From the NCBI RefSeq assembly GCF_030164465.1, contig NZ_JASNJE010000005.1, forward strand, positions 146,897-210,896: a stretch of 64,000 nt of DNA, in the 5' to 3' direction. The notes under the pieces are model-generated. The model did no database searches. It was not told where the DNA came from and saw nothing but the letters and a program-made list of their open reading frames with translations. The translations under genes and the position numbers were made by a program. This stretch comes from Sedimentitalea xiamensis (lineage in GTDB: Bacteria > Pseudomonadota > Alphaproteobacteria > Rhodobacterales > Rhodobacteraceae). Shown here one piece after another: positions 9,705 to 20,959 of this stretch. Each line of letters begins with the position of its first letter. Positions within the stretch are counted from its first letter, which is position 1.

Positions 9705-10484
9705 CTAGCCCCCGTTCGGCGTGTCGAATCCGTAATCCGCCAGCACCGCCTGCCCCTCGGGCGAGAGGATGTAATCGGCCAGCGCCTGCGCCGCTTCGGG
9801 GGCGTCGTTCAGCACGATCAGCCCGTAATCGGCGCCCACCGACAGGGCCTCCGGAATCTGGATGATCTGCAGATCAGGCACCTCTTTCATCGCCAGCACG
9901 GCGTTGGTGCAATAGGTCAGGAAGACGTCCGCCTGATCGCTGTCCAGCACCCAGGCGTAAGTGTTGCGCCCCTGCGGCGGCTTGGCGCTGTCCGGTCCGC
10001 CGGTCAGTTGCAGCGCCTTGCCCTTCAGCGCGTCGGCATGGCCGGACTTGTCGAACAGGGCAAAGGCATAGTCGCCGGACGGGTCGGCCTTGGGGGTCGA
10101 AGTGCCCAGCCGCGTGCCCTCGGCCAGCATGACGTCGAGCAGCGTGGCGGTCGAAACCTCGACTTCGGGCCGGGCCAGACCGCACAGGCGGTTGCGGGCG
10201 AACAGCGTCACCGCGCCGCCCTTGCCGGCGTCGGCCAAAGTCTGCGGGTGGCGCATGTTGGCCGAGGCAAAGACATGCGCCGTCTCGCCCGCCTCGATCC
10301 GCTCGCGCATCAGGCCCGACGGGCCGAAACTGGTGGCGACGGACGTTCCCGTGGCCGCGGTGAAACCCGCCGCCACGTCGGACAGGGCGGCCTTCAGGCT
10401 GCCGGCGGCAAACAGCGACACGTCCTGCGCCATGGCCGGGGTGACGGTCACCGCGAACACCGCGGCGATAAGGGTTCGATACAT
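9705..10484 (-). CDS. modA: ModA-like molybdate/tungstate binding protein
   Basis: A 259-residue protein with a signal peptide ending AMAQ, then DVSLFAAGSLKAALSDVAAGF, the ModA opening that supplies oxyanion ligands, and FGPSGLMRERIEAGETAHVFASAN. It is a type II binding protein, a different fold from the next gene's product. No ModB or ModC is present in the window; the transporter beside it is FecCD-type. The stop lies directly against the next start. Confidence 0.87.
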   Translation of the reverse strand: MYRTLIAAVFAVTVTPAMAQDVSLFAAGSLKAALSDVAAGFTAATGTSVATSFGPSGLMRERIEAGETAHVFASANMRHPQTLADAGKGGAVTLFARNRLCGLARPEVEVSTATLLDVMLAEGTRLGTSTPKADPSGDYAFALFDKSGHADALKGKALQLTGGPDSAKPPQGRNTYAWVLDSDQADVFLTYCTNAVLAMKEVPDLQIIQIPEALSVGADYGLIVLNDAPEAAQALADYILSPEGQAVLADYGFDTPNGG

Positions 10485-10506
10485 GATGGTCCTCTCAGGG
10501 TTGGTC

Positions 10507-10992
10507 TTAAACGGTCTGGATGTCGCCGGGCTGCTCCGGCGCGTTCGGGGTAAAGGCGCAACGGTCGGGCTTGCGGTCGATCAGCGGCGTGCCGTCGCCG
10601 CAATTGAGCCCCTGCACATGCGGCACGCCGCCTTCGATGCGCGGCAGGCGCATGATCGACGTGCCGATCAGATCGGGCCGCGTGGGCGACCGCAAGGCAA
10701 AGGTGCCGAGGGTGCAACCATCGCTGCGCGGGCTTTGGTGGGTCAAGTCGCGGCGGCTTTGGTCCATCCGATACAGCACCTCGACCGTTCCATAGGCGTC
10801 GAGCCCGTCCGGCGCGTCCTGCCAGTCCGGATCAAGCTCGATCCGGCAATCGTGCCCGTCGATTCTCTCCTGCCGCGGGCAGTCCGCGCGATCGGTCCAG
10901 GGTGTGCGGATCCGGCCAATAAAGCGCACCAAGCCGTCTGACGCTGGCGCAAGTTGGACAATTTGTTCGTTCTCGCGAAGATCGTGGGGCAT
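10507..10992 (-). CDS. trmO: TrmO/TsaA-family tRNA-Thr t6A methyltransferase
   Basis: A 161-residue protein of the TsaA beta-barrel family, which methylates N6 of t6A37 in tRNA-Thr using SAM. Visible motifs are GRIRTPWTDRADCPRQ, CTLGTFALRSPTRPDLIG and LNCGDGTPLIDRKP. The usual DIKPY near the C-terminus has become DRKPD. The start at 10992 leaves the conserved core intact; the frame upstream is not conserved. As first gene of the molybdenum operon it may do something other than classical TrmO here. Confidence 0.75.
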   Translation of the reverse strand: MPHDLRENEQIVQLAPASDGLVRFIGRIRTPWTDRADCPRQERIDGHDCRIELDPDWQDAPDGLDAYGTVEVLYRMDQSRRDLTHQSPRSDGCTLGTFALRSPTRPDLIGTSIMRLPRIEGGVPHVQGLNCGDGTPLIDRKPDRCAFTPNAPEQPGDIQTV

Positions 10993-11391
10993 GGGCGTTC
11001 GTCGTTCCGGAAATTTTGCAGTAAAGTTTGCGCTGATATTGGAGGGATTCTGCAACTCGCATACTAAACTGTTAGGAAAATAATGAAATGCCAGCCTTGA
11101 ATTTTTCTCCCCTTGGCCGGGGGATGTTCCGCCACGGAAAAAATACAGGAATTTGCATAAGGGCTGGAACACGGAGACGGGCAATAATCATGCTGAAGGG
11201 AAGTGTCAGACGGATTCGAACCGGTCTCAGGCCGGGCAGTAACCCTGCCCCCTATGCCGCGCCAAGGTCGCGCCACCCGGCGAGAGCGGCGGCACGGTTA
11301 AGCTTGAAATTCCGGCGTAAGCAGAGGGGGCGTTCCTGGTTGAAATGGTAGTGGACCAAGGCATGGCCCGCGCGCGTCCGGTCTTCTGTCT
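10993..11391. other. Noncoding region upstream of trmO
   Basis: About 400 bases with no convincing gene. The first ~150 bases are AT-rich and must hold the promoter of the leftward molybdenum operon, but no clear -35/-10 pair, ModE site or riboswitch was recognised. The remainder is GC-rich and appears to be degenerate mobile DNA next to the IS630 relic. Confidence 0.5.
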
Positions 11392-11564
11392 ATGACCGGA
11401 CACTCTCAATCGAGATGGCCTTTTCCAAGCTCAAGGCTCACCTAAGGCGGATCGGCGCGAGGATATTCGCCGACATGTTCGACGCCATCGCACAGGTCTG
11501 CGACCTCTGCACGCCCGAGGAGTGCCGGAACTGCTTCAGGGCTGCCGGATATGTCACTGGTTAA
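11392..11564 (+). pseudogene. IS630-family transposase, C-terminal relic
   Basis: The frame ending in TAA at 11562-11564 reads SIEMAFSKLKAHLRRIGAR, then FADMFDAIAQVCDLCTPEEC and GYVTG. This is the end of IS630-type DDE transposases: the glutamate of the catalytic triad sits in IEMAFSK, and the rest is the C-terminal helix. Upstream, the expected YSPDLNP is degraded and no start or earlier domains remain. Only about 57 codons survive, so it is inactive. Confidence 0.75.
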
Positions 11565-11870
11565 TCGCGGGAGGCTTTAGGTCAGCCAAGGCTTTCGGAG
11601 CATGGATTGGTGCAGCGGCGCGGGCCGCTGGGTGCAACCGGAAAAACGGCCCACGGCCTGCGGAAGTCACGCGGAGCAAACATGCGCGAGAACGGCGCAA
11701 CTGTTGATCAGCGCATGGCGTGGCTTGGTCCCGATACCGCGTCCGAGGCCGACAGATATGGCGGGTCTGCGGACTTGCGAGGATCATATCGGAAACGGAA
11801 TGTGCCCACTCTCCCGAAACGACCGCCCACAAATCCGAAATAGGCAGGCAAAAACAATGGGGAAAACAGG
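11565..11870. other. Gene-poor stretch between IS630 relic and tRNA-Arg
   Basis: About 300 bases with several overlapping short frames on both strands, none with a recognisable domain or a good ribosome site. It probably belongs to the same decayed insertion zone as the IS630 relic and includes the 3' flank of the tRNA gene. I see no terminator hairpin I would defend. Confidence 0.4.
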
Positions 11871-11947
11871 TGGCGCACCCAGTAGGATTCGAACCTACGA
11901 CCTTCGCCTTCGGAGGGCGACACTCTATCCAGCTGAGCTATGGGTGC
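11871..11947 (-). tRNA. tRNA-Arg (anticodon CCG)
   Basis: A 77-base tRNA on the minus strand. Acceptor GCACCCA pairs with TGGGTGC, the discriminator is G, and CCA is encoded. The D-arm contains TAGCTCAGCTGGATAGAG. The anticodon stem TCGCC/GGCGA encloses the loop CTCCGAA, giving CCG. The T-arm is TAGGTTCGAATCCTA. The tRNA sits alone between the IS relic and the suf operon. Confidence 0.97.
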
Positions 11948-12164
11948 AGACTGCCTAGACAGTGCTTACGCGATATTTACGCAGGTTAAAAGGCAAGAAC
12001 CGCAGCCCCGCGAACTGCTGTTCCAAATCGTTATTCACTTCCGGCTGCCCGGCACGTCCCGACGGCGCGGCTGGAAGGGGCGTCCCGGTCCGTCGAACCG
12101 GCCGGGACTGCCGCGTCTATAACGGCGCCTTGCGCGTGCCGCAATCGCAAATTTTCCACGTCGG

Positions 12165-13385
12165 TCAGGCAAAGAGATCGTGTGCCAGTTCGAGCGCATC
12201 AATCAGCGTGTCGACCTCCTCCCTGGTGTTGTAGAGTCCGAAGGACGCCCGGCAGGTTGCCGTCAGGCCCAGGTGGTCCATCAGCGGACCGGCGCAATGG
12301 TGCCCTGCCCGCACGGCAACGCCGCGCTTGTCGAGAATCGTGGAAATGTCATGGGCATGGGCCGCGCCGTCCAGCGTGAAGGAAAAGATCGCCGCCTTGT
12401 CCGCCGCCGTGCCCTGCACATTCAGCCAGTTCAGCCCCGCCAGCCGGTCCCGCGTGTAGTCGCGAAGGCTGTCTTCGTGCGTGGCGATGTTCTGCATCCC
12501 CAGCGCCATCATGTAGTCCAGCGCGACACCCAGACCGATGGTCTGCACGATTCCCGGTGTGCCGGCTTCGAATTTCATCGGCGGATCGTTGTAGACGACA
12601 GCGTCCTTGCTGACTTCCTTGATCATGTCGCCGCCGCCTATGAACGGGCGCATCTCGGCCATACGGCCGGACTTGATGAAGATCGCACCCGACCCGGAAG
12701 GCCCGTAGAGCTTGTGGCCGGTGATCGCATAGAAATCGCAGCCGATATCGGAAACATTCACCGGCATGTGAACCGCCGCCTGGCTGCCGTCTACCAGAAC
12801 CGGGACGCCTTTCGCATGAGCCCCTTCGGTGATCGCCTTGACATCGACCTTGGTGCCAAGAACGTTTGACACCTGCGTGACCGCGACCAGCCTGGTGCGC
12901 GGCGTGATCGCATCGATCACCGCCTGCGGGTCCAGCGCCCCGGTCGCATCCACATCCACCCATTTCAGGACGATGCCCTGCCGTTCGCGCAGGAAATGCC
13001 AGGGCACGATGTTGGCATGGTGTTCCATCACACTGAGAACGATCTCGTCACCTGCCTGCATCCGTGGCATCGCCCAGCCATAGGCCACGAGGTTGATGCC
13101 CTCGGTCGTGCCGGAATTCAGCACGATCTCGTCCTCCGATGCCGCACCGAGGAACCGGGCGACCGTACCGCGCACTGCCTCGTATTTTTCGGTGGCGAGG
13201 TTGGACAGGAAATGCAATCCGCGGTGAACATTGGCGTATTCCTGCGAATAAGCCTGCGTGACCGCGTCGATCACCGCCTGCGGTTTCTGCGCCGAGGCGC
13301 CATTGTCCAGGTAGGTCAAGGGTTTGCCGTTGACCTCGCGTGACAGGATCGGAAAATCCGCACGGATGGCTTGAACGTCATACAT
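12165..13385 (-). CDS. sufS: SufS cysteine desulfurase
   Basis: PLP enzyme that releases sulfur from cysteine as a persulfide for Fe-S cluster assembly. The 406-residue protein has the group II pattern: the PLP lysine in AITGHKLYGPSG and the sulfur-carrying cysteine ~C364 in RAGHHCAGPLM. The ATG at 13385 was preferred over an upstream TTG at 13400. It overlaps the preceding membrane gene by eight bases and is the last gene of the suf operon. No SufE gene is visible in the window. Confidence 0.96.
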   Translation of the reverse strand: MYDVQAIRADFPILSREVNGKPLTYLDNGASAQKPQAVIDAVTQAYSQEYANVHRGLHFLSNLATEKYEAVRGTVARFLGAASEDEIVLNSGTTEGINLVAYGWAMPRMQAGDEIVLSVMEHHANIVPWHFLRERQGIVLKWVDVDATGALDPQAVIDAITPRTRLVAVTQVSNVLGTKVDVKAITEGAHAKGVPVLVDGSQAAVHMPVNVSDIGCDFYAITGHKLYGPSGSGAIFIKSGRMAEMRPFIGGGDMIKEVSKDAVVYNDPPMKFEAGTPGIVQTIGLGVALDYMMALGMQNIATHEDSLRDYTRDRLAGLNWLNVQGTAADKAAIFSFTLDGAAHAHDISTILDKRGVAVRAGHHCAGPLMDHLGLTATCRASFGLYNTREEVDTLIDALELAHDLFA

Positions 13386-13968
13386 AGGGGTTTGATCCAA
13401 TGATCGATCCTCCGAAGAGCGACAGCAGAAGCGTCAGGCCCAGCACGATGGCCAGCATCGCCCCGACCAGCACGCCCGCCGACCGTCCGAGCGAGTCCAG
13501 CCGGTGCGCCTGGTTGATGAAATGCAGCAGCATGTAAAGACCGTAGAGCGAAACCGCAAAGACCAGCAGAGCCGAGAACAGCGGCATGAACAGCAGCAGC
13601 ACCATCACCGCGACCTGCGCGACGAGGCGAAGCGCCTGCAACCAGAGAACGACGGTCATGATATCGTCGATGGTGCCGGTGCCGCCCAGCACGCGCCCGG
13701 ACCAGAACAGGGCATGGATGGTCAGGATCAATCCGCCCGCCACGAGCAGGCAATAGACCACCGGAGCGCTCAGCATGCCGGGCAGCGGAACCGGCCCCGA
13801 AACCAGCATGTTCGACAGGGTGAAGAGGATCGCGTTGAGAACCGCCACCACGGCAAGTGCCGTCCAGAGCGCCTCGCGCGCCGGTTCGGCGGTCAGCAGC
13901 ATGCGGGCCGCCTGGGCCGGGTCCTTGATGGACAGGATCGCCAGCTGGCGCAGATCGGAGAGGGTCAT
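13378..13968 (-). CDS. Yip1-family membrane protein
   Basis: A 196-residue protein with five hydrophobic segments. It has a soluble N-terminal stretch (LSIKDPAQAARMLL) and MTVVLWLQALRLVAQ in the middle, which is the Yip1-like pattern. It sits inside the suf operon between sufD and sufS and overlaps its neighbours on both sides. A role in membrane supply or sulfur handling is only a guess. Paired Yip1-like genes in this place are typical of Rhodobacteraceae. Confidence 0.75.
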   Translation of the reverse strand: MTLSDLRQLAILSIKDPAQAARMLLTAEPAREALWTALAVVAVLNAILFTLSNMLVSGPVPLPGMLSAPVVYCLLVAGGLILTIHALFWSGRVLGGTGTIDDIMTVVLWLQALRLVAQVAVMVLLLFMPLFSALLVFAVSLYGLYMLLHFINQAHRLDSLGRSAGVLVGAMLAIVLGLTLLLSLFGGSIIGSNPYV

Positions 13969-14450
13969 TGTACGGGTCTTTCGGCTTGCCTCAGGCTGGA
14001 TAGCCAGAACCAGCCGAAGACCACAAGCCATATCAGTCCGATGGCCTGCAACCCCGGCCCGGGACCGATGAATCCGGCCACCAGCCCGTGCAGCAGCAAG
14101 ATCGGCGTCGAAGCGAGCAGCGACCAGAACAGCGCAAGGCGCGCCCCGAACCAATTGCCCTTGCCCCCGAAAACCAGGGCGACCAGATGGGTCAGCGCGG
14201 CGATGGCATAGAGCAGCAGCGGCGCGATGAAAACCCAGGCCAGCAACGATCCGCCCAGCATCACGTTCAGTTCCTGGCCGCTCAGATGCGCCTCGCGGGC
14301 CAGCCGCGGCATCTGAGCGAAGAACACGATGACGCAGAACACCATGAGAAATGCCAGCGCGCGGTCTTCGCGCTGGCCCATGTCCAGCAGGCGTCTCATC
14401 ACCCGTCCCGGTCCGCGGTAGGTGGCGGTGATGTCGGACGTGACCGGCAT
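13965..14450 (-). CDS. Yip1-like membrane protein, second copy
   Basis: A 161-residue protein with four hydrophobic segments (ALAFLMVFCVIVFFAQM, LAWVFIAPLLLYAIAALTHL and two further). It is distantly similar in layout to the next gene. Its ATG overlaps the sufD stop and its stop overlaps the next start, so translation is coupled through the operon. Function is unknown. Confidence 0.75.
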   Translation of the reverse strand: MPVTSDITATYRGPGRVMRRLLDMGQREDRALAFLMVFCVIVFFAQMPRLAREAHLSGQELNVMLGGSLLAWVFIAPLLLYAIAALTHLVALVFGGKGNWFGARLALFWSLLASTPILLLHGLVAGFIGPGPGLQAIGLIWLVVFGWFWLSSLRQAERPVQ

Positions 14451-15729
14451 CAGCGTCGGCGCGCCAACCAGTTTTCCAGCCGCGAGATGATATCCTTGGC
14501 AAGAGCCTCGTCCTCGACCTCCTGCACCGCTTCCGCCAGGAACGCCAGGGTCAGAAGGTCGGTCGCCGTGCCGTGCGGAACACCGCGGGAACGCAGGTAG
14601 AACAGCGCGTCCTCGTCGATGGCGCCGCTGGTGGAACCGTGTGAACAAGCAACGTCATCGGCATAGATTTCCAGTTCCGGCTTAGCGAGAAACTGGCTGT
14701 CCTCGTCCAGCAGCAGCGACTGGCTGATCTGATAGCCATCGGTCTTCTGCGCGCCTTCCTTGACGAGAATCTTGCCCTGGAACACCCCGGTCGCGCCGTT
14801 GCGCAGCACCTTCTTGAACACCTGGCGGCTTTCGCAGTTCACCGCGTCATGGGTCACGAAAACGGTATCGTCATGGTGAAAATCACCGTCCCCGACACAG
14901 GCGCCGGCGACATGGGCGATGGCGTCATCGCCCGTCAGCTCGATCACGCATTCGTTGCGGGTCAGAACGCCGTTGACGGAGAGCGTGAAGGACTTGAACA
15001 CGGAGTCCCGGCCAAGACGCGCGAACACATGGGTCACGGCACGGCGTTCATGGTCGCGCCCCTGCGCGCGGACGTGATGCAGGATGCCACCGTCGGCGAT
15101 GTCGATTTCCATGCACTTGTTGAACCGCGCCGCCGCCGGCCCGTTTTCCAGGATCGTCGCCTCGGCGTCGCGATCCACCCGCACGACGTGGTGCAGAATG
15201 GCATCCGAATGTTCGCTCCTGTGAATATAGATCAGGCTGATCGGCTTGCTCGGCTTGCCGGTCACGTGGATGATGACGCCATCGGTGGCGAATGCCGTGT
15301 TCATCGCCGCGAACGGGCGTTCCACCGGCGTTTGACCACGCGCTTCCAGAACCCCGTAGAAATCCTTGGCCCAGTGGATGTCGGCATCGCGCGCGTCCGC
15401 CAGACGGTCGATGGTCACGCCTTCCAGTTCCAGCGCATCAGAGGCTTCGGGATCGAACACGCCGTCCACGAACACGATCTTCAGCCGGTCCATCGACTCG
15501 AAAACCAGTTCCCCGCCCTGCTCCAGAAGCGCCGCCCGCGGCGGCTCCGGGTCCAGCAGCGAATCCGGCCGCGTGTATTTCCAGTATTCGTCCCGCCGTT
15601 GCGGCAGCCCCATCGCCGTGACACGGGACAGAGCATCCCGGCGCGCGGGTTCAGCCCATCCTCCGGTCGGAAGGGTCAGCCCGGCCAGACGCGCCTCGGT
15701 GGCGGTCCGCTTGCGTTCCGGCAGTCCCA

Positions 15730-15733
<4 letters not shown>
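14450..15733 (-). CDS. sufD: SufD, Fe-S cluster scaffold subunit
   Basis: Partner of SufB and SufC in the SufBC2D scaffold. The 427-residue protein has the beta-helix core with VFVTHDAVNCESRQVFKKVL and the C-terminal EIYADDVACSHGSTSG, the family signature. Two starts are possible, GTG at 15733 or ATG at 15730; both overlap the sufC stop. Confidence 0.95.
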
Positions 15734-16485
<752 letters not shown>

Positions 16486-16597
16486 CTTTTCTCTTTCTCT
16501 TGTCACTTGCGCAACCCAGGGTGCGCGTTATGCAATTGATGAACCGGCTGCGGTCATCCGTCCTTCGAGGCGTCGTGTCCTGGTGAACATCACGCGG

Positions 16598-16835
16598 TCA
16601 GTCCCGCTCGGTTTCGGCGTCTTTCGTCCGGCGCAGCCCCGTGTCCTGATCGCCGCCCAGCACCCTTGACACGACAGCGGCAAGGATCCATCCGGCCACC
16701 GCCCCGGCGGCGATGCCCAGAACCGGGGAACCATGCGCGGTCGCGTTGACCCAGGCCACCCCGAGCACGCCGCCCAGGACCGGCAGCGCGAATGGCAGCA
16801 CCGCCAGAATCCGCGTGGACAGGGCGGGAGGACGA

Positions 16836-16843
<8 letters not shown>
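16598..16843 (-). CDS. Small membrane protein in suf operon
   Basis: An 81-residue protein with two hydrophobic segments ([20 protein letters not shown] and [18 protein letters not shown]) and a charged tail. It starts eight bases before the end of sufB, so it is coupled to it. A gap of 112 bases separates it from sufC. The family is not recognised. Confidence 0.6.
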
Positions 16844-18359
<1,516 letters not shown>

Positions 18360-18375
18360 CTCGTCTCTCCTGCGG

Positions 18376-19419
18376 TTACGCCGCGCGGGCGCGGTGTTTC
18401 TTTTCACGGGACAGCCACGCATCGGCAAAGCGCAGCACATCCGTTTGCGTTGTCTGCGGCCCGAGCGACACGCGAATGGCGCTGGCCGCAACGTCATCGT
18501 CAAATCCCATCGTCGCCAGAACCCGGCTGGCGCGGACCTTGCCGCTGGAGCAGGCCGATCCGGCGCTGATCGCGAATCCGGCCAGGTCCATTTGCACGAC
18601 TTGCGTCTCCCCCTTCCACCCCGGAGTGGCAAGACACAAGGTGTTCGGGAGACGTTTCACCGCATTCCCGACAAAAATAGTATTGATTGCGTCCGCCTCA
18701 AGGGCCTTCTCTAGAATATTTCTAAGGTTGGCGACTTCGTCCCAAGCCCCCGATTCCACATCGCGGACCGCGGCGGCGGCGGCGGCGGCGAACCCGACGA
18801 TCCCCAGAAGGTTCTCGGTTCCCGAACGGCGGCCCATTTCCTGCCCGCCACCCCGGATCTGCGCGACCAGGTCGGTTCCACGCCGCAGGACCAGCGCCCC
18901 GACGCCCTTCGGGCCGCCCAGCTTGTGCGCGGAAACCAAGGCCATGACCGCGCCGCTGCCGTTGAAGGAAAACGGGATCTTGCCGAAAGCCTGCGTCGCG
19001 TCCGTGACGGCGAGCCCGGCCGGCAGGTCCTGCACCACGCCGGTTTCGGAATTCGCGACTTGCAGGGCCGATCGCGCCGGGTCGGCGACCTCCACCCCGC
19101 CCTGCCCGTCGGAGGGCAAGTCCGCCGCGCACCAGGCCGCCACCGCGTCATGCTCCGTGCCGCTGCACTGCAGGCCCCGCCCCGCACAGGCCAGGGCCGC
19201 GGCCTCGGTGGCGCCGGAGGTGAAGACCACATCCGCGCCCTCCGCCCCAAGGGCCTGCGCAAGCTGTTCGCGCGCCTTTTCGAGCAGCGCCTTGGCGGCC
19301 CGTCCTTCGGCGTGAACGCTGGACGGATTACCCACCACGTCCATCGCCGAGATCATCGCCGCGCGGGCCTCGTCGCGCAGCGGCGTCGTCGCGTTGTGAT
19401 CGAGGTAAATACGGGTCAC
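18376..19419 (-). CDS. NifS/IscS-like cysteine desulfurase
   Basis: A group I-type desulfurase of 347 residues: [15 protein letters not shown] at the N-terminus, the PLP lysine in [12 protein letters not shown] and the catalytic loop [17 protein letters not shown]. The GTG start at 19419 overlaps the iscR stop as GTGA. With sufS at the other end, the operon encodes two desulfurases of different groups. Ala-rich stretches (AAAAAAAV) explain the local GC richness. Confidence 0.93.
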   Translation of the reverse strand: MTRIYLDHNATTPLRDEARAAMISAMDVVGNPSSVHAEGRAAKALLEKAREQLAQALGAEGADVVFTSGATEAAALACAGRGLQCSGTEHDAVAAWCAADLPSDGQGGVEVADPARSALQVANSETGVVQDLPAGLAVTDATQAFGKIPFSFNGSGAVMALVSAHKLGGPKGVGALVLRRGTDLVAQIRGGGQEMGRRSGTENLLGIVGFAAAAAAAVRDVESGAWDEVANLRNILEKALEADAINTIFVGNAVKRLPNTLCLATPGWKGETQVVQMDLAGFAISAGSACSSGKVRASRVLATMGFDDDVAASAIRVSLGPQTTQTDVLRFADAWLSREKKHRARAA

Positions 19420-19877
19420 TCCGCATCCACCACGTCGAACAGGTTGGGCACCGCGGGACAGGGCGCAAGTTCGTTTTCGATGACATCCGACAGGCGGGTC
19501 TGGTGCAGGAACACATAGACATGGGCGCTCAGCCCTTCCCACAGCCGGTTGGTCAGGGACTGCGCCCGGCTGCCGGAGGATCCTCCGGAAGCGCCCGCGC
19601 CCTTGTGCATGGCATCGACCGATTCGTCGACGGCCGACAGAACGTCGACCACCCGGATCTGCGAGGGCGCCCGCGCCAGCCGATAGCCGCCTCCGGGACC
19701 CCGGACAGACGTGACAAGGTCCGCGCGGCGCAGCTTTACGAAAAGCTGCTCCAGGTAAGGCAGGGAAATATTCTGCCGTTGCGATATGTCGCCGAGCGTG
19801 ACCAGACGGGCATCGGGTTGCAGCGCGATATCCGCCAGCGCCACCATCGCATACCGCCCCTTGGTCGACAGCTTCAT
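19416..19877 (-). CDS. iscR: IscR-type Rrf2 repressor lacking the usual cysteine ligands
   Basis: Rrf2-family regulator of Fe-S assembly genes. The 153-residue protein has the winged helix (MKLSTKGRYAMVALADIAL, then LPYLEQLFVKLRRADLV and GPGGGYRLA). Where typical IscR has three cysteines spaced C-x5-C-x5-C, this one has GAGASGGSSGSR and no cysteine. Its only cysteine is C140 in ELAPCPAVPN. Cluster binding must therefore differ from the E. coli protein, as reported for Rhodobacter IscR. It heads the suf operon and probably controls itself through the operator just upstream. Confidence 0.92.
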   Translation of the reverse strand: MKLSTKGRYAMVALADIALQPDARLVTLGDISQRQNISLPYLEQLFVKLRRADLVTSVRGPGGGYRLARAPSQIRVVDVLSAVDESVDAMHKGAGASGGSSGSRAQSLTNRLWEGLSAHVYVFLHQTRLSDVIENELAPCPAVPNLFDVVDAE

Positions 19878-19976
19878 GATCTCTCTCCAAACCTCTGACA
19901 GCGACGCGAAAACATTGACGTTTCGGTCCCCAATGCGTATGTGCCATTTCAACACGGCGCAAACCCGCGCTTGCGA

Positions 19977-19991
19977 TTAGAAACGTTCTAA
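19977..19991. promoter_or_regulatory. Iron-Rhodo-box operator
   Basis: A perfect 15-base palindrome, TTAGAA-ACG-TTCTAA. It matches the Iron-Rhodo-box described for iron and Fe-S genes of Rhodobacterales and attributed to IscR. It covers the -10 of the suf operon promoter. The hydrolase gene to the right is divergent and could also feel it, although the box is 67 bases from that start. Confidence 0.8.
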
Positions 19992-20013
19992 GGTGCCTTA
20001 GCGAATTCGTCAA
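19985..20013 (-). promoter_or_regulatory. Promoter of the iscR-suf operon
   Basis: On the minus strand: TTGACG, 17 bases, TAGAAC. The -10 hexamer lies inside the palindromic operator at 19977-19991, so a bound repressor would block RNA polymerase. The iscR start is about 100 bases downstream, with GGAGAGAG ahead of its ATG. Confidence 0.65.
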
Positions 20014-20057
20014 GATTGTCGCGGCCCATACGAGAAACAGACAGGATCAACCGCTCT

Positions 20058-20711
20058 ATGCCCGAGGTCATCTTTCCCGGACCCGAAGGCCGCCTTGAAG
20101 GCCGCTACCACCCTCAAAAAGAAAAAGACGCCCCGATCGCCATTGTTCTGCACCCGCACCCGCAGTTCGGCGGCACCATGAACAACAAGGTTGTCTACAA
20201 CCTGCATTATGCGTTCTACAACATGGGGTTCACCGTCCTGCGGTTCAATTTCCGCGGCGTCGGGCGCAGCCAGGGCGAATACGACCAGGGGATCGGCGAA
20301 CTGTCCGATGCCGCATCGGCGCTCGACTATTTGCAGTCCATGAACAACAATTCCAAGCATTGCTGGGTCGCGGGCTTTTCCTTTGGCGCCTGGATCGGCA
20401 TGCAGCTCTTGATGCGGCGTCCGGAGATCACCGGGTTCATCAGCGTGTCCCCACCCGCCAACATGTATGATTTCACCTTTCTGGCCCCCTGCCCGTCGTC
20501 GGGCCTGATCATCAACGGCACAGCCGACCGGGTCGCGCCGCCGGCGGATACGGTATCGCTTGTCAACAAGCTGCACGAGCAGAAGGGGATCACGATCACC
20601 CACCAGGAAATCGAGGGTGCGGACCATTTCTTCAAGGACGCGCATATGGACACGATGATCGGCAGCGTCAGCGATTACGTGAAGCGCCGCCTGACCGAAT
20701 CCTCCCGTTAG
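20058..20711 (+). CDS. Alpha/beta hydrolase
   Basis: A 217-residue hydrolase. IVLHPHPQFGGTMNNKVV holds the oxyanion region, FRGVGRSQGEYDQG follows, the nucleophile elbow is GFSFGAWIG (Ser), and the acid and base are in NGTADRVAPP (Asp) and GADHFF (His). The complete triad suggests an active esterase-like enzyme of the YpfH/COG2945 kind. The start at 20058 (MPEVIFPG) was preferred to 20016. It is divergent from iscR. Confidence 0.85.
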   Translation: MPEVIFPGPEGRLEGRYHPQKEKDAPIAIVLHPHPQFGGTMNNKVVYNLHYAFYNMGFTVLRFNFRGVGRSQGEYDQGIGELSDAASALDYLQSMNNNSKHCWVAGFSFGAWIGMQLLMRRPEITGFISVSPPANMYDFTFLAPCPSSGLIINGTADRVAPPADTVSLVNKLHEQKGITITHQEIEGADHFFKDAHMDTMIGSVSDYVKRRLTESSR

Positions 20712-20725
20712 GCCGGGACAGTCCG

Positions 20726-20959
20726 ATGAGCACGCTGGACAACCTCGCCTCCAAACTGGCCGAAGACACCATGCAGGCGATGCAGGTGACGGGCGACGAT
20801 CGGTTGTATGTTCAGGTCGGCGACCTGCTCGCCGCTTCCTCGCAATCGCTGGAGGAAGCTTACCTGACCGAAGTGCGGGTGCGTCTTGCCGAGCGGTCGG
20901 CGCGCAAGTTCCTCGAAGCCAGGATCGCTTCTGCCGCCCCGGCGAACGCGACCGAATGA
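20726..20959 (+). CDS. Small conserved hypothetical protein
   Basis: A 77-residue acidic helical protein (MSTLDNLASKLAEDTMQAM, then LEEAYLTEVRVRLAERSARKFLE). It follows the hydrolase by 14 bases, and its end overlaps the HD gene as ATGA, so it is a real, coupled gene. It resembles small DUF6324-like proteins of Rhodobacterales. Function is unknown. Confidence 0.7.
   Translation: MSTLDNLASKLAEDTMQAMQVTGDDRLYVQVGDLLAASSQSLEEAYLTEVRVRLAERSARKFLEARIASAAPANATE

Noticed and set aside
10993..11150. Molybdenum-cofactor riboswitch or ModE box ahead of the molybdenum operon
   Set aside because: No conserved stem pattern or palindromic ModE-like site could be recognised by eye.
10992..11184. Longer N-terminus for the TrmO-family protein
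   Set aside because: The added 64 residues lie in AT-rich promoter-like DNA and are not like any TsaA protein.
11200..11260. tRNA-like fragment on the minus strand (GGTTCGAATCC next to a paired acceptor-like end)
   Set aside because: The T-stem does not pair over five bases and no D-arm or anticodon arm can be built, so it is not reported as a tRNA.
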